DNA of 64,000 nt from Anastrepha obliqua (GCF_027943255.1 NW_026562179.1:4652501-4716500); one strand, 5' to 3'. Counted from the stretch's first letter, positions 10,646 through 22,310 are shown. Numbers and translations: made by a program. The notes: generated by a model from the letters alone, not told the origin.

Positions 10646-12817
10646 GATCTTGCAGCTAAATCTCAACCATTGCGAAAGCGCTCAGGACCTTCTCGAGCAG
10701 ACTATACGGGAACAGAAAATAGATGTTGCTTTACTTAGTGAGCCCTATAAACACAAAAAATGCAACGGCTGGGCCTCTGACACAACAGGCAAGTCAGCGA
10801 TCTGGAACTGTGGAATAAATAGATCCCAACTGATGAGCGTGAAGGGAGCCCGCGGATTTGTACGTGCGCGCGTTGAAGGTACATACATTTACAGCTACTA
10901 TCTATCTTCCAGCTTAACCCTGCTGGAAGCACCAGGTATCCTAGAGAACCTAGCCCAGGATGTAAAGGAGCATAGACCTGTCATCGTAGCCGGTGATTTC
11001 AACGCTTGGGCTGTTAACTGGGGATGCCCACGGACGAACCCTAGAGGTCAAGCCCTTCTAGAAGCGTTTTCCATGCTAGATATAGCCTTGATGAATACAG
11101 GAAATCAACAGACGTACCAAAAAGCGGGAACGGGATCTATAATCGACCTTACGTTCGTGAGTTCTAGTCTTGTTCGCTACAAGAAATAGTTCCTCAGCCA
11201 GCATTACACCCGGAGCGATCACCTCGCAATAATCTGTGAAATACGGCGGCATGGCGAAGAAAAGTTCCTAAATAACTACGAGACGAGGTACAAAGTCAAA
11301 ACAATGGAGGCTGAGGTTATTGAAATCATGCTGGCAGATGTAACTCTCGGAGGGGATGCATCTGAGAAAACAACACAAACCATGAGACACCTAACAGAAG
11401 CATGCGACGCAGCCATGTCCAAAACGAGGCCCAATAAGCGCAACAGCAAACCTGTCTACTGGTGGACAGCAGACATTGCAGAATTGCGCAGGGAATGTAG
11501 AAGAGCCAGGTGGGCTTACCAAAGATCAGGGGTAGGGACAGTTTTCAAGAAAACCAGCTCCAATATAAGCAAAGAAGAAAAGCGCTAAAAAAGGCAATTA
11601 AAAACAGTAAACGCCGGTGTTTCCTCCAGCTATGCGACGATTCCGATAATGATCCTTGGGGCCTTGGATACAGGCTTGTTATGAAAAAGCTTAAAGTATT
11701 TAAGCCACTTCAAACAACATGCCCAGGTACTCTACGTAAAGTAATAGTAAAAACACTATTCCCCGTGCAAGACACTATACGAGACTACGAACTGGTAAGA
11801 CTCGGTGAGGGCGACCAAAATGTGCAGTTATCAGAGAAAGAAGAACTCCTGATGAGCATAAAACGGGTAAAAAATAATAAAGCTCCAGGCCCGAATGGAA
11901 AGTAGCAATCCAAAGTCGTACCGACATTTTTGTAGATCTCTACAATACATGTCTAAAGGAAGGTACATTTCCAACCCAGTGGAAGCTGCAGAAACTGGTT
12001 TTAATTCCAAAAGGATCTAAGCATGCGGAAGATCCTTCAGGCTACCGCCCCCTGTTCATGCTCGACACCGCAGGGAAAATCCTGGAACGCCTGATCGCAA
12101 ATCGTATGGAACGTTATGTACGATGGAGTTCTGCGTCTCAATCTACCTCTAGGGTCACAAATTGTAGGATTTGCTGGCGACATAGCTGTTGTGCTCGTGG
12201 CTAAATCACTCCATCAAGCCGAAGAAGAATGCACCCAAGCTGTTGGCATGGTAAAGGAATGCTTGTGCAACAGTGGTCTAACTCTTGCGGACCATAAAAC
12301 CGAAGTAGTACTAATTAGCAGCAGGAAGATTGTGGAGTCGGCCAACATAATGGTGGGCGATCAAGGCATGGGATTGAAGCCATTCATTAAGTACCTGGGA
12401 TTAATAATCGACCGTAGGCTTAATTTCAAAGAGAACTTGGCATACGCGAGCAGCAGGGTAGCAGAAGCAGTAGCTGCGCTAACGCGAATAATGATGAACA
12501 TCAGAGGCCCTAGGCAAAACTGTAGGAGACTACTGAACTCTGTTGTCTCATCGATTATGCTGTATGCAGCTCCAGCATGGGAGGAAGCCACAAATTGCAC
12601 ATCATATGTGAAGTGCATGAAATCAGTATACCGATTAAGTGCCCTCAGAGTGTGCTGCGCGTTTCGCACGGCATCGGAAGACGCCATTATGGCTATAGCA
12701 GGACTACTCCCAATCAACCTAATGGCAACAGAGTATGCTGAAATATACAAAACAAAAGCTACTTCAGAACGGGTGACAATACGCAAGATAGCAAGAGAGC
12801 GTAACCTTTTATGTTAG
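10646..12817 (+). pseudogene. R1-type ORF2: endonuclease and RT, deleted and frameshifted
   Basis: The apurinic-type endonuclease (10650-11189) shows LNLNHCESA, LLSEPYK, AGDFNAW and SIIDLTFVS. The linker at 11304-11588 has YWWTADIAELRREC. The start of RT (11510-11905) has NKAPGPNGK, and ATGYRPL-like and LDTAGKILERL blocks follow near 12040-12100. The RT core between about 12116 and the catalytic region is deleted, and the YADD box reads FAGD at about 12170, so catalysis would be lost even without the frameshifts. The thumb and C-terminal region (12250-12817) is recognisable. Confidence 0.75.
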
Positions 12818-13083
12818 AGTCAGAAAAACAGTGGTCCGCTGTATGTAATATGGCAAAAATAGTAATCTCCAAACTGCGTCGAGCTTAACAACAGCGCAGA
12901 TCTTCATGAAGAGGTAATAGGCCGCTCCCCCTCCCGTGAAGTACTACTTAACGGTTGTCCCGCGGGAGGGAAACGAAGCTGGGGTGGTTTTTAGTGGGTG
13001 AGCCGAAAGGCAAGTCTCACACTTTTCGGCTTTCAATGCTTTGTGCCACCTCCATAAAAAACAAAAAAAAAAATATGTAGATA

Positions 13084-13689
13084 CAGGGTCCGCCATCTGT
13101 CGTTACGGATTTGAACTAGGTATTATTTGAAGTATGGTAACACTTAGTTGTCATCTGATTTGACAGAAAATTAGTTGTATTATTCCGCTGAACGAAAATG
13201 GTTATGTATACGCTCAAAGAACACTGGGAAATATTGCGACATTACTTTGAAAATCATGGTAATGTTGCAGAATGTGTACGAAAATTACGTATGGCAATGG
13301 GAAGAAGAAAAGCACCGAATGAAGCGTATGTGCGTTACTTTGCGAAAAAAGTAAGAGAAACTGGGTTGCTTATTGACAAACCAACGCGTGACCGACCAAA
13401 AACCGTGCGTACACCCGAAAATATTGCTGCTGTGGCCGAGAGTGGTCGTTCTCAACAATTGGACATGTCATCGCTGTCATACAGCCGCATACAATCGAAA
13501 ATGTGTTGAAAACTTGGACCGATCGTATGGGATGGTGCATGGCTAGCCGAGGTAGCCAAATGAATGAAGTTGTGTTCCATCATTAACCGGAAGGATTGTA
13601 CTTCAAAATAAAAAAACAGTTTGGAAAAATATTGAGTAGTTTCTTTTTTATCGCATTTTTAATTCCGTAAAGTTAAATGGCGGACCCTA
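13084..13689 (+). mobile_element. Mariner-type transposon, internal deletion derivative
   Basis: Terminal inverted repeats CAGGGTCCGCCAT (13084-13096) and ATGGCGGACCCT (right end) extend inward imperfectly to about 28 bp, both reaching TTACGGA. TA dinucleotides flank both ends (13082-13083, 13690-13691). The element is 606 bp, about half a full mariner, with transposase N- and C-terminal coding pieces joined. It sits beside the A-rich tail of the R1-type element. Confidence 0.85.
13198..13586 (+). pseudogene. Mariner-type transposase remnant (N- and C-terminal ends joined)
   Basis: The frame from 13198 starts MVMYTLKEHWEILRHYFENH, a helix-turn-helix N-terminus of the DUF4817 type. It stays recognisable to about residue 85 (TVRTPENIAAVAES), then jumps across a deletion into a shifted C-terminal piece (TWTDRMGW, ASRGSQMNEVVFH) ending at a TAA near 13584. 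The whole DD(D/E) catalytic core is absent, so movement would need another source of transposase. Confidence 0.75.
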
Positions 13690-13934
13690 TATATACACAT
13701 ACATACCTACTTGCCTTCTAAACTTCGTACAAAATAATTGTATTCATATGTTACACGCGTTCATACATACATGCACGTTCAAATAATTTTTGAATTTGAA
13801 TTGATTTTGCGTAATTTGCGCCAAAATGTCAATGTCAAACAAAAGGAGTCAAATGAACTTTAGTTTGAGAAAAACTTTTGATTGACGTCGCGCAATTTGA
13901 AGAATAGTGAAGTGAAGTTGTTTTCTTTTCCACA

Positions 13935-14105
13935 GGACACCATAGTAGCAGGAAAATGGAGGCAGAATCTGCATATTGCCAGGACGGATCATCTTCCACC
14001 CCACAACTCATTTGTTTGTATAAAACATTTTGAGGCATGTGTTGTGGGGGACAATGTTTAAAAAAGGGTGCCATCCCCACGCTTCGTTTAGGTAAGTTTT
14101 TACGC
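13935..14105 (+). pseudogene. Degenerate THAP-type zinc finger fragment
   Basis: One frame reads a Trp-containing stretch and then SFVCIKHFEACVVGDNV, the second half of a THAP domain with its C-x2-H pair. A TAA follows, and a one-base shift restores AIPTLRL, close to the AVPT motif that closes THAP domains. A GTAAGT donor-like site follows at about 14090. The N-terminal C-x(2-4)-C half is not evident. Confidence 0.55.
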
Positions 14106-14690
14106 AATAATAAGTAGGTATGTGTGTTTTTATATTTCGCTAAAGCGTACCTACAAGAATATCAAACACACATACCTACATATGTATTGCATACATTTGA
14201 TACAATATTAGGGTGGATAGGTTTGATTGAGGGTGAGGCTTGCTAATTTGTAACATTAGAGTTTTGAGGGAAGAAAGTGGAGCAAGTTAATAAATTTAAA
14301 TTAATTTTTGAATGTAAATGATATTACATATACACATATATGTGCATATATTGTGCCAATTTATTTGATATATGTATGTGTATATATAAGTACATATGTA
14401 TATGTATAAATAAATATAAATGTGAATTACCAAATGTGATAAAATTAAAGACCGGTCAAAATTACTGGTGATATCAATTGTTCGAAAGATTTTCCCTCTA
14501 AACTTCATTTGATATTTTCTGATAATATCATGGCTTTGCATAAGTGGAGTATAAAGATTCATTTGAACATAATTTTGAATTGGGAATTATATGTTTATGA
14601 ATTAGTATATGTTCATAAATTATTATATGTTTATAATTTATTATGTTATAAAATAAATTTTTTTAATAGGGCATGACGATGACTCTACGT
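14106..14690. other. AT-rich spacer, no gene seen
   Basis: This stretch is rich in ATAC/TATG and ATAT runs, with TATATAAGTACATATG-type microsatellite at 14365-14420. I found no coding signal on either strand. It ends in a pyrimidine tract and TTTAATAG (about 14670), which could be a splice acceptor for the following THAP reading frame. Confidence 0.5.
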
Positions 14691-14701
14691 ACAGCTGTAC
14701 A

Positions 14702-14890
14702 ATGCCAAAGAAGCAACGAAGCTGTTGCGTGGTAGGATGCTTTGTGGAAAAGGGTCACACGTTGTACGCCTTTCCTCGACGCGGAGTGGCTCGAAATAGT
14801 TGGGCTCTGGCTTGCAACGTGCAACCAGCTGATACTGACAGGCTATATGTTTGTAAGCGCCACTTTAGTCCAGATTTCTTTTTTATTTAA
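14702..14890 (+). CDS. THAP zinc-finger exon or fragment
   Basis: The 62-residue frame begins MPKKQRSCCVVGC and contains the THAP signature: a C-x3-C pair near residues 9-13, a conserved Trp near residue 29, then CKRHF (C-x2-H) near residues 48-51 followed by SPDFF. The closing AVPT-type motif is missing, because a stop follows in T-rich sequence (FFFI). Upstream is a plausible acceptor at about 14670, so the ATG may be internal to a larger gene. THAP fingers bind DNA and occur in host regulators and in P-element-type transposases; nothing here decides which. It is the only candidate host exon in the window. Confidence 0.55.
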   Translation: MPKKQRSCCVVGCFVEKGHTLYAFPRRGVARNSWALACNVQPADTDRLYVCKRHFSPDFFFI

Positions 14891-15226
14891 ATATTTTACA
14901 GGTATTTTCCGTTTCAGGTTTTTTCTACTTTTAGTCTATTTTACAGGTTACTTTTTTATTTTTTCTTCTCTTTCAGGTAGCACCCGAGCCTAGATTTTTA
15001 AAGCACTACAACTTTTTCTTAATCATGATGGATTGAGAGTAGTGTTTTAAAAATCAGGTAAATCGCAATAACTTAATCGATGTCAATATCGAAGTCGTGT
15101 GAGAAATTGTTATAGTATGAGAACAATTTCGTAATTCGTGCTTTCACAATTTTATATATTTTTTTTCATTTCAGGAAATGTAAATACCTATTATTTATAG
15201 TATTGTAATATATATACATATGCATA

Positions 15227-17382
15227 CAGTGAAATTCCCCATTACGGACAGTCCTTATAACCGGACAGCTCCATTAACCGGACAAATTTTGGGCACACAG
15301 GTTTTTCATTCATTTTTTCATACAAATATCATCCTAATAAACGGACACTCTAATAACCGGATGCGGACAAAGTATTTCAAACCATTTTAATAAAAAAATT
15401 TCTCATAAACGGACAAAATTCAAAAATATCACAAGCAAGCTTTGTTGTTCATTATAAAAATGAAATAGGTGATTCCCCTTTTAACATGTATGCACACATT
15501 CAAGCCCTGTGTTTTAAATTAAGAGTAGTTTTCCATTCAGTTTGTTAAGTCAGTTGCATGCGAATGGTTGCGTTCAAAGTTCGTAATAATATGGCGCCGA
15601 AAAAGATAAATTATCAGTACGTGGAATTGCAAAAAGGTAAAGTATAGTGAGAACAAAAATTTAATGGTAGGTACACATTTCTTTTGCTTTGAAAGGTTCA
15701 ATATTGGCAAAACACAAGCTGCTGAAATCAATAAAAATAAAGAAAAAAATCGTTCTAAATGGCAGTCTGGAGTTAATGTTCATCAAAGGCGAAGCTTTCT
15801 TAAAGAAGGCGGCTCTGAAATAGACAAGATGTGTTTTAATTGCTTCGCTAAGGCTAGAAGTCAAAACATTCCGATTTCTGGTCCCATTTTGAAAGCAAAG
15901 GCAATGGAAATTGCAGGCAACCTGGGTGTACCTAATTTTAATGCTTCAGATGGATGGTTAAACAAATGGCGAATAAGGAATAATGTTGCTTTCAAATGCG
16001 TATCTGGTGAAGCTGCAGATGTAAACCAGGATGGTGTCGAACAGTTTAGGACTAAACTGCCATCTCTGTTGACCGGTTACAAGCCTCAAGACATTTACAA
16101 CGCAGACGAAAGTGGGCTTTTTTTCGTGCCTTACCTGACAAAACCCTCGCTCTTAAATTCGAAAAATGCGTGGGCGGTACACTATGAAAGGAAAGACTCA
16201 CAATTTTGTTCTGTGCTAACATGGCTGGAGATAAGGAGCTGCTTTTGGTTATAGGTAAAGCAGCCCGTCCTCGATCTTTTAAACATGTTCCAATCGCAAA
16301 ACTGCCAGTGGATTGGAAGTCTAATAAAAAAGCATGGATGACTCGAGAAGTAATGAGTGAATGGCTGCAGCAGTTCAATCGAAGAATGAAAGCCCAGAAT
16401 CGAAAAATTCTCTTGTTTTTAGATAACGCGGCTTCTCACCCAAAGGAATTAAACTTAACCAACATAAAAATTATTTTCTTGCCGCCAAATACAACGGTAG
16501 TTAGCCATCCCCTTGATCAAGGTATAATCCAAAATTTTAAAACTTTGTATAGAAGCTTAGTTTTAAAACACTTGCTATCTAAAATTGACAATAGAAGTGA
16601 GGCCTCAGAGCTTTCAAAATCGATTAATGTACTAGAAGCTGTGTATTTCATCAAAGCATCTTGGGATAAAGTGGAAGCCACAACCGTCCGAAATTGCCTC
16701 CGTAAAGCAGGATTTTTGGAAACTTATGAGGATCTTCCAGATTTTGATTCTAAAGATGATATTCCACTGGCAATCTATACTAGGCTTCAGGAAGGACTAG
16801 ACTTGGCAAATGATTTGGAAGGTTTTCTCCAAATGGATCAAAATGTTTTCACTGAGGACAACAATATAGAAATTCAATTTGACCAACAAGATGATGCTAT
16901 GGACATAAGTGATTAAGAAGATGAATTTTCAGAAGAAATAAGTGAGCCTATAACATCATATGATGAGGCTTTAAAACTTGTTGGGGGCTTGAAACAATTT
17001 GCAAAAAATGACTACGTAGCTTTTAAGCACATTAAAAATATCGAGTCACTTTGAAAATGAACACTTTAAATTAAAGCAATCAATGTTTAAGCAATCAAGC
17101 ATTACCGAATTTTTTTCAATCAAACAAGTATTGATATGTAAAGACTTGTACAATGTACTTAATCGATATATTATATGTATGTACATATATGTAATATATT
17201 TATATGTAATACTAAAGTATGCAAATATTCTTTACTTCCAAAAATTTCTTAAATAAACTATGTACAATACAATTTATATGTGTGGTATATATTTTGTGAC
17301 TTCATCCCTTATAAGCGGACATCTCCCATAGCCGGACAAAAACGCTGCGACGGTGAGTGTCCGGTTATAAGGAATTTCACTG
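15227..17382 (+). mobile_element. Pogo/Tigger-type DNA transposon (2156 bp)
   Basis: Both ends carry CAGTGAAATTCC as inverted repeats, followed inward by TTATAACCGGACA. The flanking TA at 15225-15226 and 17383-17384 is the expected target duplication. The GGACA-ending motif is repeated in the left subterminal region (about 15240-15420) and at the right (about 17300-17370). The length is normal for the family and the element is complete at both ends, but the transposase is broken. Confidence 0.88.
15591..17054 (+). pseudogene. Pogo/Tigger transposase, several breaks
   Basis: The N-terminus (MAPKK at 15591) breaks soon after. The frame from 15664 has a psq-like helix-turn-helix remnant, a CENP-B-type HTH (residues about 55-115, ending GWLNKWRIRNN) and the first catalytic Asp in YNADESGLFF. 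A shift in a T run near 16120, plus an in-frame TGA, moves the rest to the frame at 16206. That frame holds LLFLDNAASHP (second Asp) and HPLDQGIIQNFK (third Asp). A TAA at 16914-16916 is followed by about 45 more in-frame codons to 17054, probably the original C-terminus. The family excises and inserts at TA. Confidence 0.85.
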
Positions 17383-17384
17383 TA

Positions 17385-17844
17385 TAAGAGTACTTAACTT
17401 ACTTCTTGATAAAAATAAAAAATAAATACTAAAAAAACTGGTATTTCATTTCCTTAAGGATAATAATATTTATTTGGTAAGAGGAATTTAAAAAAACATG
17501 TACCAATATATTGATGCATACATATGTACGGAGCCGCGGCCACTCGACTTGACAAAAATTCAAGATATACCAAATATTGGAAAATAATTCAATGCGAAAA
17601 ATTCCAAAATTGACTATTTTCGAATTGACGAGAAAATTGGCGTATGGGCATATGAGCTCGAACTTAGTGTTATAGAATATTTTGGATTTTTCAGCGCCAT
17701 TACGACTAAAAAAATCATGATCAAGGTTCCTGCAAGTGCGTATGCAGGATCATATAAATAATACATATGTAACACTATAAGAATTGAAGATCCAATTGAA
17801 CTTTTGCACAAACATAACTAACGTAATACATACATATATGTTTG
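17385..17844. other. AT-rich flank, no gene seen
   Basis: No recognisable coding or repeat structure apart from ATAC/TATG runs. TATA at 17845-17848 is the left target duplication of the gypsy array. Confidence 0.5.
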
Positions 17845-17848
17845 TATA

Positions 17849-18209
17849 AGTTAACCTCAACCAAGTTAACAAACTCTTTGCTTCTTATATTTTTCATTTA
17901 TTCTTTTTAATTAAATTGCTTATTCAAATTTCATACTGATTTCTGCAATAAGCTTATAATGCAAGTATTATAAAATTGCTTACTCAAATTTCATATTGAT
18001 TTCTGTAATAAGCTTATGATGCAAGTATTATAAAGTTGCTTATTTCAGTTCCTAGAATTAAGTCACGCCACTATTTTTATTAATATAAATTAAGTAGTTT
18101 ACTTGTTTAAGCGGCTTTTTGGTTTAAGAACTGTGAGTGAATAAAGTGCGGTCAGTTGGACCGATAACAAAAAATTTTTTTAGAACTTGTATTTTTCAAG
18201 TTCTTAACT
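17849..18209 (+). repeat. LTR-a, left outer LTR (361 bp)
   Basis: It starts AGTTAACC and ends TTCTTAACT, carries two 60-bp U3 units (17915-18034) and an AATAAA signal near 18140. Its second unit has the variant CTTATGATGC, shared only with LTR-d. The PBS follows at 18209. Confidence 0.9.
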
Positions 18210-18302
18210 GGCGCCCGAGCAGTTGAGTAAAAAGTCGGTAACTAGGCTCCGGAGTAGCGCAAAAGCAAAGCGGGGGCATATATGTGCCAGCCTGTGCCGC
18301 AA

Positions 18303-18496
18303 CAACAAAAAAGTCCGTAAAGGATAAATGCAACAACAAAATCCGTGAAGGATAAGTGCAACAACAAAATCCATAAAGGATAAGTGAAACAAAAAAAATC
18401 CGTAAAGGATAAATGCAACAACGAAATCCGTAAAGGATAAGTGCAACAACAAAATCCGTAAAGGATAAGTGAAACAAACAAAATCCGTAAAGGACA
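18303..18496 (+). repeat. Leader tandem repeat, copy A2
   Basis: Same 27-28-bp unit array as at 3708. Downstream, near 18635-18675, A2 alone has a 22-bp duplication containing GATCCTGTGAAGTGAAGC. Confidence 0.85.
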
Positions 18497-18879
18497 AGTG
18501 CCATCCTTGATGCCAACAAAAATCCGTAAGGGTTAAATATTAACAATTTATAAAAGGCAAGTACTGAAGGGAAGGAAGTCTCCTGAAAAGCAGAAAAAAT
18601 TAACACCAAGTCCAAAAACAAACATAAAAGAGAAGTGATCCTGTGAAGTGAAGCGTGATCCTGTGAAGTGAAGCATACCGTCATCAAAATCCAGCAAACA
18701 AATCATCAGAGAGGTGCTTCAAGAGTCCAGAAAGATTATTTGCATCGTAAGTTAAGTTTATTTTAATGATATAATAACAATCAAAAACTTTAATTATCAT
18801 ATAAAAATAAGAAAGTAAATAAAAATTTGAGTTGAGTTAATATTTCTGTTACAAAAAAAAAAAGATATATATATATAAA

Positions 18880-19920
18880 ATGGCGAATCCGAATACTTCC
18901 TCACATTCCGCTCCTATTCTTCGCAAAATGCTCAGTTAAGTTTAGACGATTTAAGAGTTCTTATTTCGGATATAGCGGCGGACGTTTTTAGAAACCAAGG
19001 ACTTCAGGCTATCCGCGAAACTTTCAATCCAAACGATGGATTAGCCAATATTAGGGACCAACCAATAGACAAACAGGGGGAAAATCTAAATGATATGGAC
19101 AAAATACCGGACGTCGTGAAATCTTTAAAAGAATTCTCTGGGCAACCAGGAGAATTTAATTTGTGGAAGAAAAGTGTGGACAGAATTTTGACAATATACG
19201 AACCTATAAAGGGAACGCCGAAATATTACGGAATTTCGAGTGTGATCAGAAATAAAATCACAGGTAACGCTGACATAGCGTTAGAATCTTATAACACACC
19301 GTTAAATTGGAGTGCAATCTCACAATGCTTAATCACACATTATGGGGACAAAAGTGACCTATCTACTCTGGAATATCAGATTACAACTCTGGTACAAGGT
19401 AGTAATAGCATCCAAGAATTTTACCAAAAAGTTTACTCACATCTTTCACTAATATTGAATAGATTAAGATGTCTTGAAATGGGTAATGAATCTCTTACTC
19501 TGCTGACAAAGGCATATAGGGACAAAGCTCTCGACACCTTCATTAGGGGTTTAAATGGCAACTTGCCTCGCCTCTTAGGGATCAGAGAATCGGTGGACTT
19601 GCCGCAGACTCTTCACCTTTGCCTCAAGCTGGAGAATCAAAGCTTTCGCTCGAACCATGCTTACAACGGAAGATGGAAACCACCTTCACAGCAATACTCA
19701 AAGCGAAACTCTGGATAACAGCAGAAACCAATATTTCACCCACAATTAGCCTATATTCCGCAACCAAGGCAATTATTTTTTAACCAACGAGAACAAAATA
19801 ACGCGATCCCTCTTCGTCCACCTAGGTCCATGCCAAAGCCAGAACCAATGGAAGTGGACTCAATCATGCACTCTCATAGAATAAATTATATGAATAGGCC
19901 ACAACCACACCAACAGTGGA
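18880..19920 (+). pseudogene. gag: gag of copy A2, broken
   Basis: The ATG is kept but a short deletion after MANPN shifts the frame; the main open part is 19095-19718 (207 residues, from MDKIPDVV to the same NSG stop as in A1). The rest of the tail reads on to about 19918, where it joins RT sequence across the large deletion. Compared with A1 there are only scattered substitutions in the capsid part. Confidence 0.8.
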
Positions 19921-20675
19921 TTCCATCAGATTCCACTAAAAAAATCTGATATGGAAAAAACTGCGTTCAGCATAAATAATGGAAAATATTAATTCACACG
20001 ACTGCCGTTTGGCCTAAAAAACGCACCGTCAATTTTCCAGCGTACGCTTGACGATATCCTACAGGAATACATTGGAAGATGCTGCTATGTTTACATAGAT
20101 GACATCATTATTTTCAGTAAGCCAGAAGAAGAACATTTTAAACACATAAGAAACATATTCAAAGCTTTGGAAGAATCCAATATGAAAGTGCAATTAGACA
20201 AATGTAAGTTTTTCAAAAAAGAAGTAGATTTTTTAGGATACGTTATTACACCCCATGGGATTAAAACTAATCAGGAAAAGTTTGGGGCTATACAAAATTT
20301 TCCTGAACCACAAACCCTTAAAGAGCTTCGTAGTTTTCTTGGCATTTCAGGATACTATAGGCGGTTCACCAAGGACTACTCAAAACTTGCTAAGCCCTTG
20401 ATATCCCTTTTAAAGGGGGAGGGAGAACGAACGTCCAAAAATAAATCCGCAAAATTACGAATAAGTTTAAATGATGATGCTAAGGAATCTTTTGCCAAAA
20501 TAAAGAATGCACTCACCTCAGAAGATTTAGTACTTGCTTACCCAGATTTTAGTAAAGATTTTGAGCTAGTAACAGATGCCTCAAACTTTGCTATCGGTGC
20601 AGTCCTTTCACAAAATGATAGACAAATATCATTTATCTCTAGAACTTTAAATAAAAAGGAAATGTTAGCTATAAT

Positions 20676-22310
20676 AATCAAATTTAAAATCAAATCCCTC
20701 TAGCTTTTGGCATTATATCAACAATAAACGGAAGACCAACGGCTTCCCCACTTGTTTAAATTATGATGGCATTGTTTCGGATAATGAACAAGACTCGTGC
20801 GACCTCTTTGCAAAATGTTTCCAAAAAGTTTATGAAAAATTTGACAAATTAGATAATTTTAACTTTAATGTATCCTCTTCTGAATCTTATGATGACTTTA
20901 CTGTTTCAACCAATGATGTTATACAAGCAGCTTCAAAACTGAATAATAGCTCATCTACCGATCATGAAGGTTTCTGCCCCGTATTTTTTAAACTCGTCTG
21001 CACCTCAATAGAGAAACCGATCTCAATTCTCTTCAATAAATGTCTAAACAAATCGATTTTTTTAGATGCTTGGAAAATATGCTCAATCACGCCAATTTAT
21101 AAGTCAGGAAGCCGAAATGACGTATGCAACTATCGCTCAATAGTTAAACAAAGCACCATTTCGAAATTATTTGATTCTATTCTCAAAGTTAAAATGTTAA
21201 GTCGTATTAGTGATTTTATCTGCGAGTACCAGCATGGCTTTGTTCCCTTAAAATCCACTTGTACTAATTTGGCACTAGTCACAAACAATATTGTTAACGC
21301 TTTTGTAAATCGCGCACAACTAGATGTAGTCTACACGGATTTCTCAAAGGCATTCGATAAAGTCGACCACTCTATCCTCATTAAGAAGCTGAGTGCACGC
21401 GGTATTAAGGGAACACTCTTAAAATTCTTTTTAAGCTACCTTACGGGAAGGTTGTTCCAATCTTCAAAAGGATCTTAAACTTCTTTAAGATTGGTGTACC
21501 ATGAACCACTTACACTTGAATACCGACAAATGCTGCGTGGTTTCATACAGGAAGAAATCTAATCCATTCATCTATAATTACTTTTTGAACAATACTATAC
21601 TTAGTAGGAAAGAGGAAATCAAGGACTTGGGCATAATCTTCGATTCAGGACTTACGTTCTCGAAACATATTGATTATATTATCTCTAAAGCTTTTTCTAT
21701 GATTGGATTTTTACGTCGTAATACGGAAGACTTTTCAGATCCCTTGACTTTAAAAGCACTCTACGTCTCCTTAATTCGAAGCCAACTAGATTATTGTTCT
21801 CTAATATGGAACCCATTCTACCAATGTCATATAAATAAGATTGAAAGAGTCCAAAAAGTCTTTACTAAATATGCGTTGTGTAAGCTGCGCTGGCCTAAAG
21901 GGCTCCCTAGTTATATAGGCGGACGCAAATTGATTGGACTGCAAAGCCTTGAGGACAGACGAATCTATTTTTCGATTCTCTTCGTATATAATCTTTTAAA
22001 TTTCAATATAAATTGTTGTGAGTTACAGAGTTTAATTACATTTCAAACAAAGCACCATGATTTAAGGCAGGTTCGTTTATTTGTAGATCAACGGTATAGA
22101 ACTAACTATGCCCTCAATGAACCAATGGTGAGATGCATTCGATTCTGCAACAATTATCCTAACCTCGACTTTAGACTAAGTTTATATAATTTTAGGCAAC
22201 ACTTGTTTATAATCTTTAACTAATAAGTAAAAATTATCTATTATAATATAGTCTGTAAGAATTATTTGTAGACTGAATAAATAAATAAATAAATAAATAA
22301 AATAAAATAA
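20676..22310 (+). mobile_element. CR1/Jockey-type non-LTR fragment in A2 RNase H
   Basis: It is 5'-truncated, starting inside RT, and ends in (AATAAA)n-like repeats preceded by ATATAGTCTGTAAGAAT, an ending shared with the full-size element at 54.4-59.05 kb. ATAAT flanks both sides (20671-20675 and 22311-22315). RT blocks are visible (TDFSKAFDKVDHSILIKKL; LDYCSLIWNP), but an internal deletion near 21465-21490 removes the YADD catalytic box. An almost identical copy sits at the same position in A3. Confidence 0.85.
21501..22223 (+). pseudogene. CR1-type RT C-terminal part (A2 copy)
   Basis: The 240-residue open frame covers the post-catalytic region (KDLGIIFDSGLTFSKHIDYI, RSQLDYCSLIWNP, then IERVQKVFTKYAL) to the natural stop. 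It lies downstream of the YADD deletion, so it encodes no polymerase activity. The equivalent frame in A3 (35981-36703) differs by one visible residue (VYN versus VHN). Confidence 0.75.

Larger units (their letters stand above)
8877..13076 (+). mobile_element. R1-clade non-LTR retrotransposon, decayed
   Basis: It has a gag-like ORF1, an endonuclease/RT ORF2 and an A-rich 3' end (about 13058-13076). Both ORFs are broken several times and a large part of RT is missing. The 3' untranslated region has GGGAGGG-type blocks and a GGTGGGTGAG-like segment, as do the minus-strand R1-type elements at 23.9 and 38.1 kb, so the three are relatives. The 5' limit is approximate. Confidence 0.75.

Noticed and set aside
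14296..14562. 88-residue minus-strand frame with YIYLYIYIC
   Set aside because: It is a translation of an AT microsatellite.
17614..17811. 65-residue minus-strand frame with a hydrophobic stretch
   Set aside because: No conserved motif, no start or splice context, AT-rich surroundings.
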